Assembly (NCBI RefSeq): GCF_900096975.1
Contig: NZ_FMYQ01000023.1
Location: forward strand, 60,046-124,045
Reading direction: 5' to 3'
From: Paraburkholderia lycopersici
Lineage (GTDB): Bacteria > Pseudomonadota > Gammaproteobacteria > Burkholderiales > Burkholderiaceae
Length of the DNA: 64,000 nucleotides
Shown: one piece after another, positions 35,474 to 43,677 of the stretch
How positions within the stretch are numbered: the stretch's first letter is position 1
How the letters are laid out: each line of letters opens with the position of its first letter
Notes under the pieces: model-generated
Database searches by the model: none
Told to the model about the DNA's origin: nothing
The model's input: only the letters and a program-made list of their open reading frames with translations
Made by a program: the position numbers and the translations under genes

Positions 35474-37054
35474 ATGAGCTTGCCGAATTACAAGAGTGAC
35501 TCTCCGGCATTCTGGCGCGAGCAGGAAATGCTGCTTCTTCAGCAGATCATGAGTCTGGTGGGAAAAAGCCTGTCGCCGGATGTGGTGCTGCGAGAAACGC
35601 TTCACCTCATGTCCGAGTTGCTCGGACTCAATCGCGGGCGCGTCGTTCTTCTCGACGAAACGGGTGACACCTGCAGGATCCGCTACGCGTACGGCCTGAC
35701 GCCCGAGGAGATCGAACGGGGCAAATACAAGGTCGGCGAAGGCGTGACCGGCCACGTGCTCAGGCACGGCCAGCTCGTGATCGTCCAGGATATCGACCTC
35801 GACGACCTCTTCCTCGCGCGGGCGGTGCCGCGCGACCGGCTTCCGCCCGGACCCGTCTCGTTCATTGCGCTGCCGATCCGCATCGAGGGCCGCAATATCG
35901 GCGTTCTTGCATGCCACCGGATTCGCACGCGCAATCGAACGCTTTCGAGCGACGTGTCGATCCTGCGGATTCTCGCGACCCTGTCCGGGCAGCTTCTCCA
36001 GCTGGAAGCGATGATGAAGGCGAGGACCCGCGCGCTGGAAGAGCAAAACGAAATACTGATGCATGCGCTGGAGCACGAGAGCGCGAAGTACGGAATCATC
36101 GGCACCTCGCCCGCGCTCCTGCGCGCGATCTCGGAACTGGAGCGCGTGTCGGACGCGTCGGCGAGCGTGCTGCTGCTCGGCGAATCGGGCACGGGCAAGG
36201 AGCTGTTCGCGCGGGCGCTGCACCTGTCGAGCCAGCGAAGCGACAAGCCCTTCGTCAAGGTGAACTGCGCGGCCATTCCGGACACGCTGTTCGAATCGGA
36301 GCTGTTCGGCTACGACCGCGGCGCATTCACGGGCGCGACCCATGCGCGCGAAGGCCTGTTCGAACAGGCGTCGTCGGGGACGATCTTTCTGGACGAAATC
36401 GGCGAACTGCCTTTGTCCATGCAGGGCAAGTTGCTGCGGACGCTGCAGGAAGGAACCATCACGCGTCTTGGCGGCAAGCGCGAAATCCGCGTGGACGTGA
36501 GGCTCGTTGCCGCCACGAACAGAAGCCTCGAGATAGACGTCGCGAATGGGCAGTTTCGCCAGGATCTGTATTACCGGCTCAACGTCATTCCGATTCGCCT
36601 GCCGTCGCTTGCCGAACGCAAGGGCGATATTCGCGCACTCGCATTGCACTTCTTAAGCCGCGCGAATCAGGCCAATCAGCGCAACGTCAATCTTGCGCCG
36701 GATGCGCTCGCGCGCCTCGAAGCGCACCCGTGGCCGGGCAATATCCGCGAACTCTCGAACTTTATCGAACGCGTCGTGCTGCTCGCCGAAAAGCCCATTC
36801 TTCACGCGGCAGACCTCCGGCATTTCCTGCCCGAAGCCGAGCCCGCGCACGCGGCCGAGCCTTCCCGCGCCGCGAGCCTTCCCGTCGTGCCGGCGAGCGC
36901 GGCCGTGCGCCAGTACATGGCGAACGACTCTCATTCGGCGGAGGAACTGCGGCATGCGTTGCAGGCCGCGGGTGGGAACAAGTCGCGCGCTGCACAACTA
37001 TTGGGCATGACGGCGCGGCAGTTTTCCTATCGGTGGCAGAAGGTGCACGGATAA
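35474..37054 (+). CDS. cynF: Sigma-54-dependent activator with GAF sensor, CynF-like
   Basis: A 526-residue enhancer-binding protein. A GAF domain occupies about residues 15-170 (RYAYGLTPEEIERGKYKVGEGVTGHVL, in NifA-like style). The AAA+ domain has Walker A GESGTGKE near 236, the sigma-54-contacting loop GAFTGA near 283, and Walker B GTIFLDEIGE. The C-terminal Fis-type helix-turn-helix (LQAAGGNKSRAAQLLGMTARQ) reads DNA. In Pseudomonas pseudoalcaligenes a sigma-54 activator heads the cynFABDS cyanate cluster, and here the same downstream genes occur with a sigma-54 promoter 130 bp on, so I assign CynF. Start at ATG 35474; an in-frame ATG at 35405 is possible. The GAF ligand may be cyanate or a nitrogen signal. 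Confidence 0.82.
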   Translation: MSLPNYKSDSPAFWREQEMLLLQQIMSLVGKSLSPDVVLRETLHLMSELLGLNRGRVVLLDETGDTCRIRYAYGLTPEEIERGKYKVGEGVTGHVLRHGQLVIVQDIDLDDLFLARAVPRDRLPPGPVSFIALPIRIEGRNIGVLACHRIRTRNRTLSSDVSILRILATLSGQLLQLEAMMKARTRALEEQNEILMHALEHESAKYGIIGTSPALLRAISELERVSDASASVLLLGESGTGKELFARALHLSSQRSDKPFVKVNCAAIPDTLFESELFGYDRGAFTGATHAREGLFEQASSGTIFLDEIGELPLSMQGKLLRTLQEGTITRLGGKREIRVDVRLVAATNRSLEIDVANGQFRQDLYYRLNVIPIRLPSLAERKGDIRALALHFLSRANQANQRNVNLAPDALARLEAHPWPGNIRELSNFIERVVLLAEKPILHAADLRHFLPEAEPAHAAEPSRAASLPVVPASAAVRQYMANDSHSAEELRHALQAAGGNKSRAAQLLGMTARQFSYRWQKVHG

Positions 37055-37080
37055 TCGACTGCGGGCAAAGGTAAACAGAT

Positions 37081-37091
37081 TGTCGACATTG
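37081..37091 (+). promoter_or_regulatory. Probable CynF enhancer site for the cyn operon
   Basis: TGTCGACATTG is identical to 11 of the 18 bases of the perfect palindrome upstream of the porin (45915-45932). It lies about 105 bp before the -24 box, a usual distance for sigma-54 activators, and is flanked by two GTAAACA copies (37071 and 37091). Confidence 0.55.
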
Positions 37092-37186
37092 TAAACACGC
37101 GATCCCCGCTGGACGCCATTCGGGAAATGGCATCGGGAATATAAAAAGAATAATAAAAACATAGGCATAAAGAAAATTCTCACGAT

Positions 37187-37202
37187 TGGCACAGTCGTTG
37201 CA
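37187..37202 (+). promoter_or_regulatory. Sigma-54 (-24/-12) promoter of the cyn operon
   Basis: TGGCAC-AGTCG-TTGCA matches the sigma-54 consensus TGGCACG-N4-TTGCW almost exactly, with 10 bases between the GG and GC pairs. It lies 70 bp before the first gene of the operon and 130 bp after the cynF stop. Confidence 0.88.
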
Positions 37203-37272
37203 ATAACCGGTGTGCGGTCACACAGATCGTTTTCCGGCTTCACATGCACCGTTTGTCATCAGGAGAATTACC

Positions 37273-37812
37273 TTGAGTACCGAAACCGTCACTACCTACC
37301 TGCGCCCGATCGATCGCGAAGGCCTGTTGAAGTTCGCCGCGTCGGGTCGCGAGAACCCCGAGCGCAAGGGCAGCAACAAGGTTCATACGGTCATGCAGGG
37401 TCAGTTCCGCTCGTGGAGCTACGTCGGCACGCACAACCCGGTCGTCGTTGACGAGCCGCTTCATCTGTTCGGCGAGAACACGGTGCCCGCACCCGGCGAA
37501 ATCGCGCTGTCGGCGCTGGGCGGCTGCCTGAGCGTGGGCATCACCGCGGTCGCGACGTATCGGCAGGTGAAGCTCTCGCGCCTCGAAATCTTCCTCGAAG
37601 CCGATATCGGCAACACCGCGGCGTGGGGCGCAGGCGGCGCCGAGCGTCTGCCGCTGCAGATGGGGTTCCAGGAAATCCGCGTGAAGGTGCTGATCGAGGG
37701 CGACGCGAGCCGCGAAGAACTGGACGACATCGTCAAGCACGCAAACTACTTCTCGCCGGTCGCGAACACCATGCGCAATCCCGTTCCGTTCAGCATCTCG
37801 CTGGCGGACTGA
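37273..37812 (+). CDS. OsmC-family protein, single-cysteine variant
   Basis: A 179-residue OsmC/Ohr-fold protein. The first conserved cysteine is present in GEIALSALGGCLSVGITAVA; the region that normally has the second cysteine (CPxSN) reads FSPVANTMRN, with Ser replacing Cys. Classical OsmC and Ohr reduce organic hydroperoxides using both cysteines, so this protein is unlikely to be a standard peroxidase and may bind a thiol, sulfane or cyano adduct instead; that is inference. I use a TTG start at 37273, seven bases after AGGAG; the frame upstream passes through the promoter. First gene of the sigma-54-controlled operon. Confidence 0.82.
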   Translation: MSTETVTTYLRPIDREGLLKFAASGRENPERKGSNKVHTVMQGQFRSWSYVGTHNPVVVDEPLHLFGENTVPAPGEIALSALGGCLSVGITAVATYRQVKLSRLEIFLEADIGNTAAWGAGGAERLPLQMGFQEIRVKVLIEGDASREELDDIVKHANYFSPVANTMRNPVPFSISLAD

Positions 37813-37856
37813 GCCGGCGCGCGCGCCATCATTCTGATTAACGGGAGTATCGCACC

Positions 37857-38999
37857 ATGAACGCGGTTGAATTTCCTCGCGGCCCGATCGAGCCGGCGCG
37901 GTCCGACTCGCAGGTGATGGCAGACGTGACGGCCATCGCCGACGGTCCGCTCGCGCAAGCCGCGCATCGCATCGATCACGACGGCTATTACCCGCTCGAC
38001 ATCATGGGCTCGCTCGGCGCCGCCGGCGCCTTCGGCGCGCATCTGGCGCGGGGCGGCAACCGCGTCGGTCTCGCGCTCGACGCCATGCGCGCCGTGAGCC
38101 GCCGTTGCGGCGCGACGGGGTTCCTCACCTGGGCGCACGACGTCTGCGGGCTGTACATGGAGCAGTCGGGCAATCCCGCACTCACCGGTGCACTCCTCGA
38201 CGATCACACGATGGGCCGCACGTTCGGCGGCACGGCGCTTTCGAATCCGATGAAAGCGCTGGCCGGCATCGAAAAGATGCTGCTGCGCGCGGTCAAGGTG
38301 CCCGGCGGCTATCGCGTGAGCGGCGCGCTGCCGTGGGTGAGCCACATCGCGCCCGGACAGTACTGCGGCGCGATGGCGGGGGTATATCGCGACGACGGTT
38401 CGCTGTCGCACGAGATCATGTTCCTGCTGCACATCACGCCCGACGTGGTGCTGCGGCCGTGCCCCGAGTTTTCGGGCATGGAAGGCACGAGCACGTGGGG
38501 CGTGCGCCTCGACAACTACCTCGTCAGCGAAGACGCGATGATCGCCGACCCCGCGCGTGCGTTCATCGCGAGAATCCGCGCGGTGTTCGTGCTGCTCCAG
38601 GCCGGCATCGCGATTGGCGTGGCGCAAGGCAGCCTCGACGCCATCCGCGAAGTCGAGCCGGTGCTCGGCCACGTGAACCAGTTTCTGGAAGACGGGGCGG
38701 CGGAACTGCAGGCCGAATACGACGAGCTGGGCGGGCGCGTCGCGCGGCTTGCGAAAACGCCGTACGACGGCAGCAAAGACTATCTGCTGGACGTTCTCGA
38801 CGCGCGCGTGCAGGGCGCCGAACTCGCGCTGCGGGCTGCGAACTCCTCGCTCATGCATCAGGGCGCGCGCGGCTATCTGACGAGCGCCGCGCCGCAACGG
38901 CGCGTGCGCGAGGCGCAGTTCGTGGCCATCGTGACGCCGGCGATCAAGCATCTGCGCTGGGAGATGGATCGCCTTTCGAAGGAAGAGGTGCCTGCATGA
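37857..38999 (+). CDS. Acyl-CoA dehydrogenase-fold flavoprotein (SfnB/DszC-like)
   Basis: A 380-residue protein of the acyl-CoA dehydrogenase superfamily. The N-terminal helical domain runs to about residue 115; the beta domain includes VPGGYRVSGALPWVSHIAPG; the C-terminal helices include LMHQGARGYLTSAAPQRRVREAQF. The usual EGT segment with the catalytic base is replaced by AIVTPAIKHLRWEM, which fits the flavin-monooxygenase branch (SfnB, DszC-like) better than true dehydrogenases. No acyl-CoA partner genes are present. Its stop overlaps the start of the rubredoxin-reductase fusion (ATGA), so the two are probably made together and the fusion may supply its electrons. Confidence 0.75.
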   Translation: MNAVEFPRGPIEPARSDSQVMADVTAIADGPLAQAAHRIDHDGYYPLDIMGSLGAAGAFGAHLARGGNRVGLALDAMRAVSRRCGATGFLTWAHDVCGLYMEQSGNPALTGALLDDHTMGRTFGGTALSNPMKALAGIEKMLLRAVKVPGGYRVSGALPWVSHIAPGQYCGAMAGVYRDDGSLSHEIMFLLHITPDVVLRPCPEFSGMEGTSTWGVRLDNYLVSEDAMIADPARAFIARIRAVFVLLQAGIAIGVAQGSLDAIREVEPVLGHVNQFLEDGAAELQAEYDELGGRVARLAKTPYDGSKDYLLDVLDARVQGAELALRAANSSLMHQGARGYLTSAAPQRRVREAQFVAIVTPAIKHLRWEMDRLSKEEVPA

Positions 39000-40351
39000 G
39001 TACGCCGACGAGTTTGCCGTGGCGGCAGTTCCTGTGCCGCGCGTGCGGCCTGATTTACGACGAGGAGAAGGGCGACCCCGACAGCGGGCTCGCCCCCGGG
39101 ACGCGTTTCGAGGACATCCCGGAAGACTGGGTCTGCCCGCTGTGCGGCGTGGTGAAGGCGGACTTCGAACCGTTCGAGCTGCCCGCGTGCGCGCCGCAGC
39201 CGGCCGGGACGGCCGCCGTTGCGCCGTCGCGCGAGCGCGGCGTGGTGATCGTGGGCGGCGGCATCGCGGGCTGGAGCGCAGCCGAGGCGCTGCGGGCGCT
39301 GGACCCGGCCGTGCCCATCACGATGGTGACGGCGTGCAGCGGCGATCGCTATCTGAAGCCGGAACTGTCGGTCGCGCTCGGGCGCAGGCTGAAGCCCGCG
39401 GACCTGGTGCGCGAATCGGGCGTTAGCGCCGCCCGTCGTCTGAACGTGCGGCTGATGGCGAACACGTTCGTCGTCGGGATTTCTCCTTCGGTTCATCAGG
39501 TGCGAACCACACGGGGCGCGATCCGCTATACGAAGCTCGTCATCGCGCAAGGCGCACGCCCCGCGCTGCCCGAGCAGATGCCCGCGTCGCTGTGCTGGCG
39601 CATCAACGATCTCGCGGGATGGTCGGGGCTTCACGCGCGTCTGGACGGCGCGAAAAAGCACGTCGCGATCGTGGGCGCCGGAATGATCGGGTGCGAGCTT
39701 GCGGAGGATTTTGCTCGCGCGGGCCACACCGTGTCGCTCATCGACGTGAACGCCGGACCACTGGTCGGCCTCGTGCCGGCCGCCGTTTCCGACCGGCTTC
39801 TCGCGAGCCTGCAGGAAGCCGGCGTGAGATTTCTCGGCGTGCGCCGCATCGAGACGATCGGCGAGACCGACGACGGCCGCAAGGTCATCGCGATGCAGGG
39901 CGGCGAGCAGATCAGCGCGGACGAAGTCGTGGCCGCAACGGGCCTCGTGACGCCGACGCGGCTCGCGAGAATGGCGGGGCTCGCGTTCGACCGGGGCATC
40001 GTCGTCGATCCGATGACCATGCAGACGAGCGTCGACGACATCCTTGCGATCGGCGACTGCATCAGCGTCGCGGGCGTTCCGTGCCGCTTCATCGAGCCGA
40101 TCGTGCGCCAAGCCGAGGTGCTTGCGCATCACGCGCTCGAACGCAAGCATGCCGGGTACGTGCACGGCACGCCGTTGATCCGTCTGAAGACCCGCGCCTT
40201 TCCGATCGTGGTTCACGGCACGCCGAGCCCGAACGGTACGTGGAGCGCGTGCGGCGCCGCAGACGGCCTGCTGCAGATGGAGCAGCGCGTCGAGGGGCGC
40301 GTGATCGCGCGGATCGAGGCGGGCCTCGCGAGGCAGCGGCTCGTGGCCTGA
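38996..40351 (+). CDS. Rubredoxin fused to rubredoxin reductase
   Basis: A 451-residue fusion. Residues 1-55 are a rubredoxin with iron ligands C14, C17, C47 and C50 (FLCRACGLIYD and WVCPLCGV). After a Pro/Ala linker, a pyridine-nucleotide disulfide-oxidoreductase-like reductase starts with VVIVGGGIAGWSAAEAL, has a second nucleotide fold VAIVGAGMIGCELAEDFARA, and closes with DDILAIGDCIS for FAD. It should carry electrons from NAD(P)H through FAD to the iron centre and onward to an oxygenase or similar acceptor. The partner is unproved; translational overlap points to the flavoprotein just upstream. Fused forms are less usual than separate AlkG/AlkT-type genes. Confidence 0.87.
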   Translation: MSTPTSLPWRQFLCRACGLIYDEEKGDPDSGLAPGTRFEDIPEDWVCPLCGVVKADFEPFELPACAPQPAGTAAVAPSRERGVVIVGGGIAGWSAAEALRALDPAVPITMVTACSGDRYLKPELSVALGRRLKPADLVRESGVSAARRLNVRLMANTFVVGISPSVHQVRTTRGAIRYTKLVIAQGARPALPEQMPASLCWRINDLAGWSGLHARLDGAKKHVAIVGAGMIGCELAEDFARAGHTVSLIDVNAGPLVGLVPAAVSDRLLASLQEAGVRFLGVRRIETIGETDDGRKVIAMQGGEQISADEVVAATGLVTPTRLARMAGLAFDRGIVVDPMTMQTSVDDILAIGDCISVAGVPCRFIEPIVRQAEVLAHHALERKHAGYVHGTPLIRLKTRAFPIVVHGTPSPNGTWSACGAADGLLQMEQRVEGRVIARIEAGLARQRLVA

Positions 40352-40415
40352 TTGTCGTGCCGCCGCCCGCCGTGCGGCCAACCCGGAGTCCGGATCGAAC
40401 CAGGTGCACCGAACC

Positions 40416-41810
40416 ATGAAAGACGAAAATCCGTATCGTCCCTACAGTCCAGACCATTCGCTGGCGCGCTGCGCGTGCGGCATGCACGCGAGCCAGCACG
40501 AGCATGATGCAGAGCATGGTGCCGCGTCGCGCGTCTCGCCGCAGGATGCCGAAACCCTGTCGCGCAACTTCCTCGAAATGGCCGCCGTGCGCGCGCTGTT
40601 TCCGCACGATGCGGTGCGCCGCCGGTTCCTGCGGGCAGTCGGCGTCAATGCCGCGCGCGCCGCGATTGCCAGCGTGCTTCCGCTGGCCGACCTGCAGGCG
40701 ATGGCCGAAGAAAAACGGCCGCTGGAAAAGAAGGACCTGAAGATCGGTTTCATCCCGATCAATTGCGCGACGCCGCTCATCATGGCGGACCCGCTGGGCT
40801 TCTATCGGGAGCAGGGCCTCGACGTCACGCTCAGGAAGACCGCGGGGTGGGCGCTGGTTCGGGATCAGATGCTGAACCACGAACTCGACGCTTCGCATTT
40901 TCTCGCGCCGATGCCGCTCGCCATTTCGATGGGGCTCGGCTCGGCGGGGCAGCCGATGCGGGTCGCCGCGATCCAGAACGTGAACGGCCAGGCGATCACG
41001 CTCGCGCTCAAGCACAAGGACAACCGCGATCCGAAGAACTGGAAGGGCTTCAAGTTCGCGATTCCGTTCGAGTATTCGATGCACAACTTCCTGCTGCGCT
41101 ACTACCTCGCGGAGCATGGCATCGATCCCGATCGCGACGTGCAGCTGCGCGTCACGCCGCCGGCGGAAATGATCGCGAACCTGCGCGCGGGAAACATCGA
41201 CGGGTTCCTCGGGCCGGACCCGTTCAATCAGCGCGCGGTGTACGACCAGGTGGGCTTCATCCACATCCTGTCGCGCGACATCTGGAACGGCCACCCGTGC
41301 TGCGCGTTCGGCGTGACGCAGGATTTCATCGACAGGAATCCGAACACGATGGCCGCGCTCTACCGGGCGCTGCTCAAAGCGTCGGCCAGCGCGCACAAGC
41401 AGGAGAACCGTCCGGCGATCGCGCGCGCCATCTCGACCCAGAACTACCTGAACCAGCCGGAAACCGTCATTCTGCAGGCGCTCAACGGCCATTACGCGGA
41501 CGGGCTCGGCCACGTGTGCGACCAGCCGGACAGGACCGATTTCCAGCCGCTTCCGTGGTACTCGATGGCGACGTGGATGCTCACGCAGATGCAGCGGTGG
41601 GGCTACATCAAGAAGCCGGTCAACTACGACGCGCTCGCGCAAAAGGTCTTTCTGCTCACCGACGCGCGCTCGCAGATGAAGGCGCTCGGACAGGACGTCG
41701 CCCACGACGCGATGACGACCGGCATGCGCAAGTTCACCGTGATGGGCCGCGACTACGATCCTGCCGACCCGGCCGGGTATCTCGCCGGTTTTGCCATCAA
41801 GCATGCCTGA
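40416..41810 (+). CDS. cynA: Cyanate ABC transporter, substrate-binding protein (CmpA/NrtA family)
   Basis: A 464-residue binding protein. The N-terminus is unusual for an exported protein: a cysteine/histidine-rich leader (CACGMHASQHEHD, C19, C21, H24, H28, H30), then a twin-arginine-like RRRFLRAVGV and a hydrophobic stretch. The binding core has KIGFIPINCATPLIMADPLG, ASHFLAPMPLAISMG, TPPAEMIANLRAGNIDGFLG and NGHPCCAFGVT, the layout of CmpA/NrtA nitrate/bicarbonate-type proteins. The adjacent permease, ATPase and cyanase make cyanate the likely ligand. I choose ATG 40416; a GTG at 40404 is an alternative. Confidence 0.85.
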   Translation: MKDENPYRPYSPDHSLARCACGMHASQHEHDAEHGAASRVSPQDAETLSRNFLEMAAVRALFPHDAVRRRFLRAVGVNAARAAIASVLPLADLQAMAEEKRPLEKKDLKIGFIPINCATPLIMADPLGFYREQGLDVTLRKTAGWALVRDQMLNHELDASHFLAPMPLAISMGLGSAGQPMRVAAIQNVNGQAITLALKHKDNRDPKNWKGFKFAIPFEYSMHNFLLRYYLAEHGIDPDRDVQLRVTPPAEMIANLRAGNIDGFLGPDPFNQRAVYDQVGFIHILSRDIWNGHPCCAFGVTQDFIDRNPNTMAALYRALLKASASAHKQENRPAIARAISTQNYLNQPETVILQALNGHYADGLGHVCDQPDRTDFQPLPWYSMATWMLTQMQRWGYIKKPVNYDALAQKVFLLTDARSQMKALGQDVAHDAMTTGMRKFTVMGRDYDPADPAGYLAGFAIKHA

Positions 41811-41853
41811 TTCATGGGGCCCGATTCATGGGGCCTGATTCGAGGGATATGAA

Positions 41854-42723
41854 ATGAAGTCTTCCATCCGTTTGCAAGCCGCGCTCGTGTCGCTTTTCAT
41901 GGTGGCGATTGTGCTCGTCTGCTGGCAGTTCGCGACGACGGCGGGCAACGAGGCCCGGCAGGCGCCGATGACGCCCGAGCAGAAGGAATACGCGCTGCTG
42001 ATGGGGCAGGCGAGCGGCGACCAGCCGGCCGCGCAGAAAGGCGACGGCTTTCCGACGCCGGCTCAGTTCTTTTCCGTCGCCGCCGAAAACCTCGCGCATC
42101 CGTTCTACGACCATGGACCGAACGACAAGGGCATCGGCATTCAGCTGGCCCATTCGCTGATACGCGTTGCGGGCGGCTATCTGCTCGCCGTGGCCGTTTC
42201 GATTCCGCTGGGTTTTCTGATCGGCATGTCGCCGCTGCTGTATCGGGCGTTCGATCCGTTCATCCAGTTGCTCAAGCCGATCTCTCCGCTGGCGTGGATG
42301 CCGATCGCGCTGTACACGATCAAGGACGCGTCGATTTCCGCGATCTTCGTGATCTTCATCTGCTCGCTGTGGCCGATGCTGATCAACACCGCGTTCGGGG
42401 TCGCCAACGTGCGGCGCGAGTGGCTGAACGTCGCCCGCACGCTCGAAGTCTCGCCGCTACGCAAGGCCCTGCAGATCGTGCTGCCGGCCGCCGCGCCCAC
42501 CATCATCACGGGCATGCGCATCTCGATGGGGATCGCATGGCTCGTGATCGTGGCGGCCGAAATGCTGGTCGGCGGCACCGGCGTTGGATATTTTCTCTGG
42601 AATCAGTGGAACAACCTTTCGCTGACGAACGTGTTGTTCGCAGTCCTCGTGATCGGCGTGGTGGGCATGCTGCTGGACCAGTTCTTCGTTTACCTGCAAA
42701 AGAAGGTGACCTATGCAGAGTAA
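41854..42723 (+). CDS. cynB: Cyanate ABC transporter, permease
   Basis: A 289-residue inner-membrane permease of the BPD_transp_1/NrtB type, with a first span MVAIVLVCWQFAT and a core from about residue 100. The EAA-loop-like segment is LNVARTLEVSPLRKALQIVLPAAAP, which contacts the ATPase; further spans include LVIVAAEMLVGGTGVGYF. It starts after GAGGGATATGAA, 43 bp behind cynA, and its last 11 bp overlap cynD, so the two are translationally coupled. Confidence 0.87.
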   Translation: MKSSIRLQAALVSLFMVAIVLVCWQFATTAGNEARQAPMTPEQKEYALLMGQASGDQPAAQKGDGFPTPAQFFSVAAENLAHPFYDHGPNDKGIGIQLAHSLIRVAGGYLLAVAVSIPLGFLIGMSPLLYRAFDPFIQLLKPISPLAWMPIALYTIKDASISAIFVIFICSLWPMLINTAFGVANVRREWLNVARTLEVSPLRKALQIVLPAAAPTIITGMRISMGIAWLVIVAAEMLVGGTGVGYFLWNQWNNLSLTNVLFAVLVIGVVGMLLDQFFVYLQKKVTYAE

Positions 42724-43642
42724 TGACAATCGCGGCGCGAGCGGCGGCGCGTTCATCGAGGTCGACGACCTGTCGAAACGGTATCGTGCCGACCTGCCTC
42801 CGGTTTTCGAGGAGGTGACTTTCCGCATTGAGCGCGGCGAGTTCATTTGCGTGATCGGCCACTCCGGATGCGGGAAAAGCACGATTCTCAACGTTCTCGC
42901 CGGCCTCGAACAGGCAAGCGGCGGCGCCGCCGTGATGGGCGGGCGGGAGATCGCCGGCCCGAGCCTCGATCGCGGCGTGGTGTTTCAGGGCCACGCGCTG
43001 CTGCCCTGGCTCACCGCAAGGCAGAACGTCGAATTCGCCGTGCGCTCGCGCTATACGGACTGGACGCGCCAGCAGGTCGAGGAATGCGCCGGCCGCTTTC
43101 TCGACATGGTCGGGCTCACGCGCGCGATCGACAAGAAGCCGTCTGAGCTTTCCGGCGGGATGCGCCAGCGCGTCGGCATTGCCCGCGCGTTTTCCGTTGC
43201 GCCGAAGATGCTGTTGATGGACGAGCCGTTCGGCGCGCTCGACGCGCTGACGCGCGGCGTCATTCAGGACGAGCTGCTGCGCATCTGCCTCGCGACGCAC
43301 CAGACCGTGTTCATGATCACGCACGACGTGGACGAAGCGATCCTGCTGGCCGACCGCATCTTCCTGATGAGCAACGGCCCGCGCGCGCGGCTGGCGGAAA
43401 TCGTCGTGAATACGATGCCGCGCGACCGGACGAGGGAAACGCTCATCCACGATCCGCAGTTTTACCGGATCCGCAATTACCTGATCGATTTCCTCGTGAG
43501 ACGGTCCGCCACGATCCAGCAGGATATCGAGCAGGGCCGGGACGCGCACCGAACGACGCAGATCGTTCGTCCGGGTCTCGCCCAGGACAACGTCACGGAG
43601 TTCGAACAGGGCCGCGCACTTCGTGCAGGCATGACGGCTTAA
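42713..43642 (+). CDS. cynD: Cyanate ABC transporter, ATP-binding protein
   Basis: A 309-residue ABC ATPase. Walker A is GHSGCGKST, the signature is LSGGMRQRVGIARA, Walker B is LLMDEPFGALD, and the H-loop is MITHDVDEA. The C-terminal 60 residues beyond the ATPase core resemble NrtD. It powers import through CynB. It lies 35 bp upstream of cynS, completing the cynABDS order known from cyanate-assimilating pseudomonads. Confidence 0.88.
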   Translation: MQSNDNRGASGGAFIEVDDLSKRYRADLPPVFEEVTFRIERGEFICVIGHSGCGKSTILNVLAGLEQASGGAAVMGGREIAGPSLDRGVVFQGHALLPWLTARQNVEFAVRSRYTDWTRQQVEECAGRFLDMVGLTRAIDKKPSELSGGMRQRVGIARAFSVAPKMLLMDEPFGALDALTRGVIQDELLRICLATHQTVFMITHDVDEAILLADRIFLMSNGPRARLAEIVVNTMPRDRTRETLIHDPQFYRIRNYLIDFLVRRSATIQQDIEQGRDAHRTTQIVRPGLAQDNVTEFEQGRALRAGMTA

Positions 43643-43677
43643 TTTTTCCAGTGGTAGTTTTTTCGAGGATAGTCAAC

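Noticed and set aside
37081..37091. Treating TGTCGACA as just a chance SalI-type hexamer
   Set aside because: The match to the porin palindrome extends to 11 bases and both lie at the same distance from perfect sigma-54 promoters, so chance is unlikely.
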